62,000 nt of DNA, taken from assembly GCA_905221605.1 (NCBI GenBank), contig CAJNDS010001902.1:112501-174500 (forward strand), written 5' to 3'. This stretch comes from Symbiodinium natans. Lineage: Eukaryota; Sar; Dinophyceae; Suessiales; Symbiodiniaceae. Both the position numbers and the translations under genes were made by a program. Positions within the stretch are counted from its first letter, which is position 1. Every line of letters begins with the position of its first letter. Shown here piece after piece: positions 1 to 12,233 of this stretch. The notes beneath the pieces were generated by a model. The model worked only from the letters and a program-made list of their open reading frames with translations. It did no database searches and was not told the origin of the DNA.

Positions 1-399
1 TGGTAGGGTTCACAGCTTGGGAATTAGAGGTTGGTCTCCGGTGTAACAAAGGTCCCTTACAAAAACTAGCTTCGAGACGTCATCCTAAACCCTTGATCCT
101 CAAACTTGACACCCTAAAACCCTGAAGCCTGTTACAACCCCGCCCCTAATGACATCCTAAATCCTGAAACCTCACCATCTAGCCTCCTAAAACCGGAAAA
201 CCATGGAACCTAAGACCCTGAGTTCTGCCTACATTCCTAAACCCCTGCTACCTAAAAATCCGAAGCTCCAAAGCGAAACCCTAGATGCCTTATATCCCGA
301 CAAAACTGTCACCCTAAAACCTTGAGACCCTGAAACCCTGAGACCCTAAAACCCTGACACCCTAAAACCCTGAGACCCTAAACCTAAACCCTACTGGGC

Positions 400-3300
400 C
401 CCGGGCTCAGCAGGATCGAAGCCCACCTTGAGGATGGGGCTCTGAGGCCAGCCGTCCTCAGATGTAGACGGCGCATTAGGGCTTTTCGGGGTTTAGGGAG
501 GGTTTGCGGTTTAGGGTTTCGGGTTTAGGGGTTAGGGTTTAGGGTCTCAGGGTTTAGGGTTTAGGACTTACATGAAATTGTAACTTTCGGGTTTTGGGGT
601 ATAGGGCGTGTCATGCGAGGGTGTGCGCGTGCCTGAAGCGCGCTCGCGTTGCTTGTAAGCCCACCCGGGCCCTATATTGGTGTAGGGTCCACACCCCCAA
701 CCTCCCTCAAAAAGGCACTTGAGATTCCCTCTGACCCCACCCAAAAGATCACAGCCCCCCTTCTTTGGGTTGTGGTCCTCTTTCTCAAAACAAAAAACTG
801 AAGCAGGAGGCCTGTTGGGGAGCGTCGTACTATTTAGAGGTTTCCGCAAAAAATGGGGGGGTACCTTATTGGGGTCCTCAAAAAAAAAGGAATCCTACCA
901 TTTGGGGGTTTACATTGGGGTCCCTCATTTTCGTAAACTCCAATTTGGCATTCCAAAGCAAGATTGAGGCAGCTTGCCTGGAGCCCCGAGGACGACAGAG
1001 ATTGACAAGGGCCTCCACAAGGACGGGGCCCCCGGCCCTGTCCAGCATTGCAGCACCTCCACCTGCAGTGGTGTATCTGAAGGCACCTGGGCGCCCAGGC
1101 CGTAGTATTTAGGGTTTTTCGGGCTTCGGATTCTCTGGTTGGGAGCTGGAGTTAGGGCTTGGAATATGGGGCAAGTGTGTTTCAGGGTTAGGGGCATTAA
1201 CCTTAACCGCATTAACCCTAAGCCCCAAAGTTAGGTTTGACTTCGTTTCCTAGCGTTGTGCGTAAAACCCCACACGCCGAAAGGCCTAAACCGGAAAGCT
1301 TAGACTACATCTCTTGTGGGGGGGGGGGGGGGCTGGTCTCAATTTACCAGCTTTTGGTACCATCATTCAGATCAGCCCCCAAACCCTCCCACCTAAGCCT
1401 AAACCCTGAACCCCCAAAAACCCTCAAGAACAAAGCCCAAACCCGAAACCCGAAACCCTAAACAACACCCACGTCGCACCGGGAAAGCTAATGCATAGGG
1501 TCAGCACGGAGCGGCGCCCGGGGCATTGGTGCGTCTGGGTGCTCCTGAATCTTCGGTCTGGGTTTCCTTACTGGTTTTTGTTGCGACTGAATTCAGTACT
1601 TCACTTCCCTACAAAGCACCCGTAAGTTTGGGGCTCGGGGCTTAGACTTCGGGAGGCTTAGACCCTGCAATCACTCCACTGCTTGGAAACCTTCGCACCA
1701 AAAGCAGACGACCTTGAAGAACACGGCCCGGAGTGCAGAGCAGGCACTTGCATGGCAAAGTCACGTCCCAGTCTGTAATGTCTTCTAGCCTGCTGCTTCT
1801 TGCTGACTCTTGGCGGCCCGACTTCGCTCACGAACCCTAAACCCTAAACCTTAAACCCTAAACCCTAAACCTCAAACCCTAAACCCTAAACATTAAAATC
1901 CTAAACCCTGAATCCCAAACCCTAAACCCCATCAGCCCATCCTCAGCCCATAAGCAGAGCCCCGTCCTCCAGGAAAGTGCGCGCAAACCTGGAGGTCACC
2001 TGAGGATGGCCCCACACACACCCCGTGTAGGGTTTAGGGTTTAGGGTTTAGGGTTAAGGGTTTAGGGTTTAAGTTTAGGGTTTAGGGTTTAGGGTTTAGG
2101 GGTTAGGGTTTAGGGTTTGGGGTTTGGGGTCTGGGGTTTGGGGTTTGGGGTTTGGGGTTTAGGGTTGATAGGGTTTAGGGTTTAGGGTTTAGGGTTCAGG
2201 GTTAGGGCTTAGGGTTTAGGGTGTGGGGTTTAGGGCTTCGAACCCTCAACTCCAACAAAGATGATCCCCAACCCACAGCCCTGTGAGCTAACCTATGTCT
2301 CAGCTTTCGTTCTGGTCTTGGGCTTGAAATAGGATTCTGAAAGGCCGATTTGCGAGAAGCGGACCTACCGTAACCTACCGTAACAAGGCCCTGGGAAGGC
2401 TCAGCTCCCTCCAGGCCCCCAAAACCCCAAAACCCCAAAAACCCCAAAAACCCCAAAAGCCCAAAACCTCCAAAACCCCCACCTAAACCCTAAAAAGGAG
2501 TTGAGGGTGGCTTCGGGGGGGGGGGGTGAGTCACCGGGCCTTGCCGCCACGAATGGCATGTCTCATCTCCAGCGCCTCGTCCCAGAGGCAGCACAGCCAA
2601 ACCCACAGGGCTTCCGGTTTAGGGTTTAGGGTTTAGTGGCGTAGGGGTTTAGGGGGTGGTTTAGGGTTTAGGGTTTGGGGTTTAGGGTTTAGGGTTTAGG
2701 GTTTAGGGTTTAGGGTTTAGGGTTTAGGGTTTAGGGTTTAGGGTTTAGGGTCTAGGGGGGGTTTAGGGGTTTAGGGGGTTGAGGGTTTGACTTGCGCGCG
2801 ATCCGCAAACCCCCAATTGGGGCTCGAGCCTCTCTCAACGCTACGCCCAAACTTACGAGCTCGCAGGGTAGTTTGGTACCCTGCAATTACCCCCTAAACC
2901 CTAAACCCCAAACCCTAAACCCTAAACCCTCAACCCTATTTCCCTCACCCCCCTACGAAGAACTGCTAAGCCACGCATCCCTGCAAGCCCTGAAACCTTA
3001 ACCCTGTAGGCTTGGGACCCCCTTATACGAACCTTCCTTCATAGGGATTCTTGTACCCCGCGATTATAATCCCTGTTCTTAAGGACTGTTAGGTACTAAA
3101 TGTAAGAACTTTACGTGTAGGGTTCAGGGATGTAGGGTTTCGGGTGACTCGCAAGATGGTCGCCCTACGAGTAAGATCATGCCCAAGCCCCCTAGCGTAT
3201 ATCAGTGGGACCTCATAAGATCGGAATCGAACATCCGTGCACTTGCCTGCACCCCAATCCCTGCACCCCGAAATCCCCAATATCCGCAAACCTCTAAACC

Positions 3301-6232
3301 TCAGTAAGCCCGAAACCCCTTAACCCCTTAAACCCCCAAAACCCTTTTACTGACAAACCCCCGGAACCTCCCCCTAAACCCTTAGACTCTTAAGACCCCA
3401 AAAAAACGCTCAAACCCTGAAGCCTTAAGCCATCAATTGAACCCGCGAGCGCCTCCTGAATGCTGTCCGTGAGCTCCCGGATGATCTTCTCGAGGCGCAC
3501 ACCCCGCGCCTTGGCCTCCAGAGTAGGCTCAGGGAGGCTTTGGCTTCGGATTTGGGGTTTAAGGTTTAGGTATTCGGGTTTCGGGTTTAGGGTTTAGGGT
3601 TTAGGGTTTGGGTGTCGGGTTTAGGGTTCAACCATGGTCTTAGGGCGCACAGTTCTACGCTAGGCGAAATGAGACCATTTTGCCATAACTGTTGACAAGA
3701 CCAACTTGAAAAACTTCTACAGATAGGACCCAACAGTTGAATTCAGGGCTGCTCTTGGGGATGTCGGGTTTTGTGGATACAGCCAGCGTCTTTCCGCGAA
3801 TGTGCAGCCACTCAAGTTGGCCAGAAAACGCGCCTCTGCACGAGACTTGTCGTTGTTGATATCCCAAACCTCAGAATACTCAGATGATCGGCACGATGCC
3901 ACGGGGCTCGCACGAAACCCAAAACTTGGGATGTTCCCCCTTATACTAGCAGTCCTTAAGCGGGATTTCGATAAGGAGGTTTCTAAGAAGGTACTATCAC
4001 GCCAACTAAGGAGCTGTTTAGTATAAGGGGGGACATCCCAACCCAAAACCCTCAACACACCCCAATAGAAGGGCTCCCGCATCGAACTTCTTGCGGCGCC
4101 AGTCTTTGGCCCCACTTGCCAGCGATGCCTGACGGGCACAGGCGGTACAGCACAACTTGCTCGGTTCTTAGCACGGAACTAAAGAACAGGGTCGCCGTAA
4201 ACCCTAAACCCTAAATTTCTCAAAGGGTTACAAGGAAACCCCCGAACCCCAAAGCTCCCGAATTCGAGTTCATCGAGTTTAGGGTTTAGGCTCTCTCTGG
4301 AGTCTAGTGAACTAAAGGAATAGGCCGTGGTTGGTACTCAGGGCACCTTTCGAGTTCGGGTATTTTGGGCTCCCCGGAACTGGGAATCTGCTGTTTGAGG
4401 GCTTGCTTCTTGCGGTTTAAGGTTTGTAGAATTTAGGGTTTAGGGTTTAGGGTTTAGGGTTTAGGGTTTAGGGTTTAGGGTTTAGGGTTTAGGGTTTAGG
4501 GTTAAGGGTTAGGGGCTGTTCAGGTCGATGTGGGGAAGTTGTGGGGGAGGGGGGGGGCTCCATCTTGCAACTTCCTGTCTTGTAGGCCTGAAGGGCGAGC
4601 ATGGGTGCCTCCCCCCCACAACTGAGCCCTGAAACCCTAAAACCCAAAAAAACCTAAAACCCCAAAACCCCCAAACCCCACCCTAAACCCCCCACACTGC
4701 CCTCTGCCCAACCCCTGAACCCTAAACCCTATAGCTAAAACCGGCAACCCTTAAACCCTGATAAACCCCAAACACGTACTACCCTAAACCCTCAAACCCT
4801 AAACCCACAAAGTCCTTAAACCCTAATAACGATAACCCCTAAACCCTAAACCCCTAAAACCCTCAAAAAACAAAAAAAAAAACAAAAAAAAACTAAACCC
4901 CTAAACCCTGAGCCCCTAAACCCCTAAACCCCGCTACCCTAAACCCCCTAAGCCCTTCAACCATCAAACCATTCAAGCCTAAAACCCTAAAACCCTTAAA
5001 CATACACCTTAAACCCCAAAACCCTAAAACCCAAGACCCCCTTCACCCCCAGAACCCCCCTTCACCCCTAAAACCCTTCAACCCCTAAAACCCCAAATCC
5101 CTTAAACCCCTAAACCCCCTAAACCTTAAAACCCTAAACCCTAAACCCCTACTACCCGAAACCCCCAAAGCCCCTCAACCTTTACAGCACCCTAAATGCC
5201 TTTAAAACCCCTAAACCCACGAAGCCCTTAAACCCCCCTTGCACCCTAAGCCCGTACTACCCGAAACCCTACAACCCTAAACCTAAACCCTAGACCCCTA
5301 AAACCTGAAACTCTCGAACCCCCAAAGCCCATAAACCCCTGAGCCGCGGGCCTCCGCCGGCTTCAGGAAGCAAAAGAAGTGGCGCCAGCGTGTGGGCCAC
5401 TTCATCAGCTCCTCACAGGGTCTTAGTTTAGGAGGGGGCAGGGAGGGGGTTAGGGTTTAGGGTCCAGGGTCCAGACGTTAAGCCTTGAGCTTTTGGAGTT
5501 ACTGTTCAGGGGCTTTTAAGGTTTAGGGTTCAGGGTTGGCTTTGGGGAGCTTGGACTGCTGGGCTTGGCTAGGTGGCCCAAACCAGGCCTAACACACTAC
5601 AGAACAACCCTAAACCCTAAACCCCAAACCCTAATCCCCAAACCCTAAACCCTAAACCCTAAACCCTAGCAACAACAAGGTCGAGGTCTCCCAAACCACA
5701 AAGCACTCAAGGCCATCGGCACCAATCCTGATAGAAGTTGTCGCAAACGGCATGCTTGGGAAAGATGGCCACCTGGTGGTACTAGGAGGGAAACCCAGAG
5801 CGACGGAGGGAGAGGGAGCAAAGCTAGAGGGAGAGGGAATCAGGAAAAGAGAGCAAGACAAAGAAAGGCTGCACACCAAACTCTGAACAGCTTCATGGTT
5901 CCTGCTGCACCTTACTGCTGAGCTGCCATTCCTGCAGCAGCTGCCGAGGCCTTTGGGCGCGGGTCGTCGAAGTAGTTGTCCAGCATTCGGAGCATGATCA
6001 ACGTCTGAGGCGATGGCGGCTCATGCGATCTTTGGGGGCTTCAGAACTTTGCGGGACTTGGGGGTAGGGTTCCGGGCTCACCCTAAACCCTAAACCCTAA
6101 ACCCTGAACCCTAAACCCCAAACCTAAAGCCCCCCAAAAGCCCCCAAACCCCCGAAAGCCGGCTCCGAGAGGAGCCGAGGGCCTTGCCAGTGCCGGTGGC
6201 ATGGTCTACCAGCAGACGGTCCACAGGGCTGT
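400..6232 (-). CDS. SF2-type helicase-like protein, multi-exon, partial
   Basis: Probable ATP-dependent helicase or translocase, read from at least eight small minus-strand exons separated by CCCTAAA/TTTAGGG-filled introns: 6183-6232, 5951-6004, 5337-5411, 4081-4128, about 3443-3515, about 2545-2605, 1948-1999 and 400-456. The first two join in phase to read VDRLLVDHATGTGK|TLIMLRMLDNYF, a Walker A motif (GTGKT) followed by a helix. The third reads ELMKWPTRWRHFF, the fourth ASGAKDWRRKKFD and the fifth RGVRLEKIIRELTDSI. Donors after 6183, 5951, 4081 and 400 are GC. I recall similar VDH.TG.GKT proteins in apicomplexans, but DEAD-box motif II and motif VI were not found. At least one exon is probably missing between the second and third. 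The last three exons are assigned by strand and spacing only and may belong to another gene. Both ends are unresolved. Confidence 0.6.
839..939. repeat. fold-back family 2 copy
   Basis: GTTTCCGCAAAAAATGGGGG at the left and CCCTCATTTTCGTAAAC at the right, with TACCTTATTGGGGTCCTC inside. Confidence 0.8.
2028..2228. repeat. TTTAGGG heptamer array
   Basis: TTTAGGG units with TTTGGGG variants and single-base slips, flanking the exon at 1948-1999. Confidence 0.95.
2616..2765. repeat. TTTAGGG heptamer array
   Basis: A dozen or more near-perfect TTTAGGG units next to the exon-like island at about 2545-2605. Confidence 0.95.
3925..4040. repeat. fold-back family 1 copy
   Basis: Starts CTTGGGATGTTCCCCCTTAT and ends ATAAGGGGGGACATCCCA, about 115 bases with terminal inverted repeats. 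It lies in the intron between exons at 4081-4128 and ~3515. Confidence 0.85.
4430..5345. repeat. heptamer array and degenerate CCCTAAA sequence
   Basis: A clean TTTAGGG array at 4432-4510, then about 700 bases of decayed CCCTAAA/CCCCTAAA units with many substitutions from about 4620. The whole interval separates helicase-like exons. Confidence 0.9.
5698..5886 (+). other. open plus-strand stretch, probably not a gene
   Basis: A plus-strand frame stays open from the heptamer array to a TGA near 5886 and is rich in Glu, Lys and Gly. It has no recognisable motif and lies between minus-strand helicase exons, so I read it as intron sequence. Confidence 0.2.
5951..6232 (-). CDS. Walker A exon pair of the SF2-type helicase
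   Basis: Two exons, 6183-6232 and 5951-6004, with the intron between the Lys and Thr codons of the P-loop. The donor is AAG|GCCCTC (GC type) and the acceptor CCTCAG|ACG. The first exon ends HATGTGK in phase 0 and the second is exactly 18 codons, TLIM...DDPRPK, ending at another GC donor. The phase fit and the P-loop rebuilt across the junction are the strongest evidence for a gene in the left end of the window. Confidence 0.7.
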
Positions 6233-8280
6233 CTGGGTGAAGTAGGAAGGAAGCGGACTCCTGCAGTCGGGCTGAGGGTTTAGGGTTTAGGGTTTAAGGT
6301 TTCGGGTTTCGGGTTTAGGGTTTAGAGTTTAGGGTTTAGGTTCTCCCAGTATGAAAATAGGTTAAGGATCTGGTTTCATGCAACAGGCGCTGGGCTTTCG
6401 GGGTTTGTGGATTGGGGCGCAGGCTGCACGCTGCAGAGATTGTGCAGCGTGTTGCGTGAGGGCTTGCCCCTGACCCCAAAAAACCCGAAGCTTCCGTCAG
6501 CCATAAACTCACAAAAGGGACCCTGTAACGCCCTACTTCGAGGTTCAGGGTATGCATACGTACCCCAATTAGTACTGTATTTGCAAGCCCCCTAAACCCC
6601 CTAAGGCCCTAAGTCCTCTAAGTAGGTTACAAGTAGACTTGAAATTGGGGCTGTAAGTACCCATGAACCCTCTGAGGGTCCTGATGGAGCCGCAGCCCCA
6701 GCCCAGCAAAGGGACTGCTGGGACTGCCCAACCTTGCTGCGGCCTCCGCGCGAGGCAGCGAGAAGCAGGCAGGGTTCTTGAGTTGAGGTTGCAGAGAGTT
6801 TGGGGTTTAGGGTTGAGGGTTTAGGGTTTAGGGTTTGGGGTTTAGGGTTTAGGGTTTAGGGTTTAGGGTTTAGGGTTAGGGTTTAGGGTTTAGGGTTCCA
6901 AGGTTCTTGGGGAGTTCAGGGGTTCCAATCAAGGTTTCGGGGTGTCTCAGGGCTCAGGGATCAAGGTTTTGGCACCTCTAGCCTCTAGTTCGCCGACTCC
7001 GAGGCAGGTGTGGAAAACCTAGGCCGTCCGCCTGCAGTTGGGCGGCGGCGCCTAAGCCCCTGGACCTCGGTCGTTCGCCCGCCTCCCACAGCTCGGAGGT
7101 CGGTAGCACCCACGATGAGCCCGGAAAATTCGCTCTGCTCGGGACCAGTACTGGTTCAAGTGCTGCACCCCAAACGCCCCAGGCCAGGGAGCTCCCGGAA
7201 GCAGCGTGCCCAGGGACTCCGGCCACCCCAGGCAAGGGGGATGCTCAAAAACCGTTTTCTGGGACCTCCCCCCTCAAACCCGGACCTTGCTGGGACCCTT
7301 CTCCTGGGACCTTTGTGGCCCTGAAACCCCCTGATACGAGACGCCCTGGAACGGAAGAAGTTTCAGAAGTGCGCGGTTGGCTTGAGTTTAACCCTAAAAG
7401 AAATAGGTTTGGGTGGTTCTGCCAGCTGAGACGGTGTGGGGGTGTTAGGGTGGCCCTCCACGATCGGGCCATGGCCGCCCTTCACATTGCTCGATGCCTT
7501 CAAGGCTCTAGTGCAAACCGTCACATTTCCAGCTTGTACACCATACTACAGCAAACCCTAAACCCTAAACCCTCAGCACAAATTGCGGGATGCTGAGGTT
7601 CTGGCAAGACAACGGGATGCAGAGGCGTTGAAGCCCTGGCAAAGCATTTGCAAAGAATGCTTCTCAGGCTTTCTCACAAATCTTGACCCTAAACCCTAAA
7701 CCCTGCACCCTCTTGGTCGAGGGACTCGGGTTTTAGGGTTGGGGCTCGGAAGCTCTCATCTTCGTGGCCCCAGCCTCCCCAACCCTCCTGTTGCATAGCC
7801 AACCCCCTGAGACTGCAAAACCCCTAAAGCCCAACAATATGACACAAAATCCCTAAAGCCCTACAACGTGAACCCTAAAACAGGCGCACCCCCCAAAAAA
7901 CCTGAAATCCTGAAACCGCGAATGCCTCAAATCCAGGTTTGTGCCCAGCCCTGGACCATACCTGAGGCCGGTTGGGCTTCTTGGGCTTGCGAGGACTGGT
8001 GCTGGGGTCTAAGGGCTTGGGGTCCAGGGCTTGGGGTGTTGGGTTTGGGGTTGAGGGTTTATTGTTTGGGGTTCAGGGCGTAGGGCTTCGGGATAAATGA
8101 AAAATTCTCAGGGCTTAGGGCTGCACTCTCAAGCCATGAGGCCGAACAAGACCACCACCTGATCATGGCGGACCCCTAAGGCCACCAATCCAGCGGAAGC
8201 CAAAACCCTAAACCCTAAACCCCAAACCCTAAACCCTAAACCCTAAACCCCAAACCCCAAACCCCAAACCTGACAAGCTT
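6233..8280. other. heptamer-rich stretch with weak exon-like islands
   Basis: Contains arrays at about 6272-6340 and 6797-6896. Short GC-rich islands near 6690-6780, 6980-7230 and 7430-7560 could hold exons upstream of the helicase P-loop; one minus frame near 7040-7110 reads LPTSELWEAGERPR before GTCC. None has a family motif or a phase-matched neighbour, so no exon is called. Confidence 0.35.
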
Positions 8281-8542
8281 GTCACCATGGGCCCCTGGAA
8301 TAATCCCAGACCCAGTCAAACACCGGCGCGTCGGACGCAACGACCGAAAGCTTCAGCAACCCAGGATCTCGGGTTTGGGGTTCAGGGTTTAGGGCTTTGG
8401 GGCCCCTAAACCCTAAACCCTAAACCCTAAACCCTGGGGTTAAAGGACAAGGGGTCTGAGGCTTACTCGGGTGCAGGGTGTCGGAGTGCTCGGGCTGGCC
8501 CACCTGTGGCATCTTCAAAGCACCGACAGGCTCCCAGTCGAA
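8281..8542 (-). CDS. candidate exons of an unidentified minus-strand gene
   Basis: One clear exon runs from 8542 (after CCACAG) to 8467, ending at a consensus-like donor GTAAGC; it reads FDWEPVGALKMPQ then VGQPEHSDTLHP. A second island at about 8283-8350 reads SVVASDAPVFDWVWDYS on the same strand, but its phase does not obviously match the first. I do not recognise the protein. Heptamer arrays flank both. They could be N-terminal exons of the helicase-like gene to the left or belong to a separate gene. Confidence 0.4.
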
Positions 8543-8558
8543 CTGTGGCGCAGATGGT

Positions 8559-8715
8559 AGGGTTTAGGGCTTAGGGCTTAGGGCTTAGGGTTTAGGGTTT
8601 AGGGTTTAGGGTTTAGGGTTTAGGGTTTAGGGTCTAGGATTTAGGGTTTAGAGTTTAGGGTTTAAAGGGTTTAGGGTTTCAGGTTTAGGGCGTAAGGCTT
8701 AGGGCTTGGGGCTTA
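8559..8715. repeat. TTTAGGG/CTTAGGG heptamer array
   Basis: Starts with GCTTAGGG variants and continues as TTTAGGG, immediately upstream of the exon ending at 8542. Confidence 0.93.
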
Positions 8716-9209
8716 GTGCCTCGGGTCCCTTGACTTGAAGTCCTTACTATGCGAGCCCTATCGCATTTTCGCCCCCAAATCCCCAAACCCAAACCCCTCG
8801 GTCCTGATAAGGTAACCTTAGGCCCTGTTGAAGGGCTGTGAACCCTAACCTAATCCTAAACCTCTAAACCCGAAGACCTAAACCAAAATCCTAAACCTCT
8901 CGACCAACATCCCGACGGCATCAAGGAATAGGGACCAAAAAATGAAATTAGAGAAGGGCCTGGACACAACAAATAACCATGGAAAGAACGGATATATATA
9001 TATATATATATATATATTGTACGGTAAATAAAGGGGAGCAGGGCTTAATACTCGACATTTCGCTTCACGTGGGCCTTGGAGAAGAGGTACTCTCTGAGGT
9101 CGAAGCCCCAAAAACCCTAGTGAGGTTTAGGGTTTAGGGTTTCAGGAGGGCCAGAAAATGAGGGGAAAAGGACCAGCCTCCTCGTCCTCCTCCTCGTCGT
9201 CCATATCTG

Positions 9210-9355
9210 TCGAGTTATATATATATATATATAGATATATAGATATATATAGATATATAGATATATATAGATATATAGATATACAGATATATAGATATAT
9301 AGATATATAGATATATAGATATACAGATATAGATATATATATATATATGTGTGTG
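9210..9355. repeat. ATAGATAT satellite
   Basis: AT-rich tract of ATAGATATAT units ending in a short GT run; frames are Ile-Tyr shadows. Confidence 0.93.
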
Positions 9356-9640
9356 TATGCAACTATTTCCTCTCTTCTGTTTTTTTGGGGGGGCTTCAGA
9401 CCATCCCTGGACTAGAAAAGCTCTTCCACGTTGAAGGTTTAGAATCCTGCGGTTTAGGGGCCCGGCCAATGATCATGGGCACGCGCAAACAGGATTGGGG
9501 GGTTGTCCCATGAACTCTGCATGGTGAAAGCCAAGCTCTGCAATGCCCACCTTCATCTGACATGTCGGACACCTAGGCCCAGCACACCAGCTACAGGCAT
9601 CAGAAGTGCACGACGGCTAGCAGGCACGACATGGGTGCTC

Positions 9641-9728
9641 ACGAATATAAGGGACCCCTAGTATAGTCCCCCAAATAGCAGGATTCCCTTTTCAGAAGGA
9701 CCCCAAGAAGGTACCCCCTCATCTCGGA
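9641..9728. repeat. fold-back family 2 copy
   Basis: Inverse orientation: GGGACCCCTAGTATAGTCCC, then AAGGACCCCAAGAAGGTACC, ending near CTCGGAAG. Confidence 0.7.
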
Positions 9729-9782
9729 AGCCCCCACACAGAGGAGACATGATCAAAGCTGGGTGCAAGGCCTCCTCCTCAC

Positions 9783-9825
9783 CCTCCAACTCCTCGACGT
9801 CGTCGAAGAGCGGCGCATCCTCATC
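9783..9825 (-). CDS. candidate acidic micro-exon
   Basis: Reads DEDAPLFDDVEELE on the minus strand between a TTCGCAG acceptor and a GTGAGG donor. Its high acidic content and good splice sites suggest a genuine exon of an unidentified protein. A fold-back element lies about 26 bases upstream of the acceptor. Confidence 0.4.
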
Positions 9826-9851
9826 CTGCGAAGTAAAAGCCGTAAAGCTAA

Positions 9852-9935
9852 CATGGGGGTGTACCATCATAGGGGACCCCGAATAGAGATAGGATCCCCG
9901 TATAACCAGGACCCCAAGAGGGTAATTTCGGAAAC
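9852..9935. repeat. fold-back family 2 copy
   Basis: GTACCATCATAGGGGACCCC through ACCCCAAGAGGGTAATTTCG, lying between the 9783-9825 micro-exon and the next array. Confidence 0.7.
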
Positions 9936-10604
9936 CCTCATATTGGGATGCCCACACACTCACATGCAGGAGCGGGACTCAACGGACTGTTGCGGCTTAG
10001 CTCAAGTTGCAAAAGGCAACATCCGACTCGATCCGGGAGCATCGGAACCCTGAATGACCTATAAATTTGCCCACCGAAGTCCCCAAACACCTAAACGCTG
10101 CGTAAACATAAGCACAAGACGATCTCGGAAGGATCTGGCATTTCGGTTGGCTTTATTGAGGTTGCAAAATGTAGGGTTAGGGTTCAGGGTTTGGATTTAG
10201 GGTTTGGGATTTAGGGTTTAGGGTTTAGGGCTTGACACTCGCACTGCTTTCATGGCTCCTCCTCTTCCTCTTCTTGCTTCTTGCCTGCAATACGATGACT
10301 ATTTGGATTAATATTACCACTATCACTCGTAGCAATATTCTTACAACAATCATTATTACCAACGTGGCGTACGAAGCCCTCAACCCTAAACCATAAAACC
10401 CGGAACCCAAGCCCGATTTTTGGAAACACCCCTATCTTCGTTCGAGTGTTTGCAATAGGGTCGGAGAGGCCCACGGCAGCATGAACAAAAGTCACAAATC
10501 TCTAGGGTTTAGGGCTTACAGCTTTCAGAGCTTAGGGTCTTGACCCTCAACCCTAAACCCTAAACCCTCTACAGTACCCACCTCAACTGGTTGCAACATT
10601 CCAC

Positions 10605-10652
10605 GTACGGGCTGCCTGTCACAGGTGCCGGCTTCGCGGCTTCTCGAGCCAC
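10605..10652 (-). CDS. candidate micro-exon
   Basis: A 48-nt minus-strand island reading VAREAAKPAPVTGSPY in phase 0, bounded by a CCGCCAG acceptor and a GTGGAA donor. No domain is recognisable. It may share a gene with the island at 9783-9825. Confidence 0.35.
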
Positions 10653-10885
10653 CTGGCGGCTCTATCCTCGCCATTGTTCCTCTAAATCACGATGAGTATC
10701 TTGCGATGATTCTTTCTATGATGCTCTGTAGTATATACTGCTACTGTTGCTTTGCTTTGCTATATATAATATGTATATATATATATATGTATATATACAT
10801 GCTTTGTTTTAGAAAACCCGAACTCAGCTGCGCGAAGCCTAGACCCAGAACCCCAAGCAAGAGCCTGGCACTCGAAGCAAAAATG

Positions 10886-11020
10886 CCTGAACCCTAAACC
10901 CCTAAAACCCTAAAACCCCAAAACCCTAAAACCCTAAACCCTAAACCCTAAACCCTAAAACCCTGAAACCCTAAAACCCTAAACCCTAAAACCCTAAACC
11001 CTAAAACCCTAAAACCTAAA
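10886..11020. repeat. CCCTAAA/CCCTAAAA array
   Basis: Mixed 7- and 8-base units, AAACCCT and AAAACCCT. Confidence 0.93.
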
Positions 11021-11096
11021 CTACTAGCGAACCCTCTGAATCCGAGAGACACAACCAAAACCGAGCAGGCCCGCGCCAAGAAGGAAGTTCCGTTAC

Positions 11097-11203
11097 AACT
11101 TGGGATGTTACCCCTTATACTAACAATCCTTAATAGGGATTATACTATGGAGTATGATAGTCCCTTTTCAGGACTGTTTGTATAAGGAGGAACATCCCAA
11201 GTT
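11097..11203. repeat. fold-back family 1 copy
   Basis: AACTTGGGATGTTACCCC at the left and GGAACATCCCAAGTT at the right, with the internal CCTTAATAGGGATTA and AGGACTGTTTGTATAAGG typical of the family. Confidence 0.85.
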
Positions 11204-11519
11204 ACAACATGTCACAACCCTAACTTACGGGTTTCTTAGTAGGGAATGAGGAATTTGGGTTGAGGGCTTAGAGGTTACAGCCCAAACTTACCTAGGTGTT
11301 AGGAATTAGTACTCTTACCCAATCTATGCCAGTTAACAGGAATAGAATATGGGGGAACCTGTACCACGAGTTCCCTGCCACCAATTACGTTCTACAGTTC
11401 CAAGTATGGGTCCTCAATTTGGGTCCCTTGTTATATAACGGGCCCATAGTTCCAGCCATAGATAAGTAAGACCTCCAAATCCCCCTCGTTCCAGGCCTTT
11501 AGCTTCTTTGCTGCTGGCC

Positions 11520-11705
11520 TTAGGGCTTGGGGTTTCGGGGTTTAGGGGTTTAGGGTGGAGGGTTTGGGTTTAGGGTTTAGGGTTTAGGGGTTTAGGGTTT
11601 AGGGTTTAGGGTTTAGGGTTGAGGGTTTAGGGCCTAGGGTTTAGGGTTTAGGGATTAGGGTTGAGGGTTTAGGGTTTAGGGTTTCGGGTTTAGGGTCTTT
11701 AGTTA
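11520..11705. repeat. TTTAGGG heptamer array, degenerate
   Basis: TTTAGGG units with GAGGGTTTAGG and GATTAGGG variants. Confidence 0.9.
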
Positions 11706-12001
11706 GTGTTTAGGGCTTGGGGTTCAGGGTGCGGGGCTTCTGGGGCCAGGATTCGGCACATCGTCCGGCATGACATCGCTGGATGCAGATGGGCACGCTT
11801 GTCGCAAGTCAAGCCCCTAAACCCTAAACCCTAAACCCTAAAACCTAAACCCTAAGTCGGGCACTCCGCTTGCTCAGCTGGACCGTCTTCCTGGGCAGAA
11901 CTCGAACAAACACCAGTTTCCCCCTTAAACTAACAGTCCTTAATAGGGAATTTAGGGTTTAGGGCTTAGGGTTTAGGGTTTAGGGTTCTAGGTGGGTTCT
12001 A

Positions 12002-12158
12002 GTTGGGATGCTCCCCCCTTCTACTAACAGTCCTTAATCGGGATTCTAGTACCCTCTTACAATCCCTAAAGTCCTTAATAGGGATTTTAATACTTAGTAG
12101 TACCCTGTTAGAATCCTTATTCAGGGACTGTTAGTGTAAGGGGGATTCCTCACAACAC
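12002..12158. repeat. fold-back family 1 copy, expanded
   Basis: Contains GTTGGGATGCTCCCCCCTT and CTAACAGTCCTTAATCGGG at the left and AGGGACTGTTAGTGTAAGGG at the right, with an internal repeated AGTCCTTAATAGGGATTTTA. A partial left arm also occurs at about 11920-11955. Confidence 0.8.
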
Positions 12159-12233
12159 CCAAACCCTACATCGTGGCATGGAAGCCTGTGGCTCACTGCA
12201 CTGGTATGAAAAGCATGATTCACGATGTAGATG

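Noticed and set aside
1-700. The window edge as a chromosome end
   Set aside because: The left edge has scattered, mixed-orientation heptamers with an exon nearby, not a uniform terminal array.
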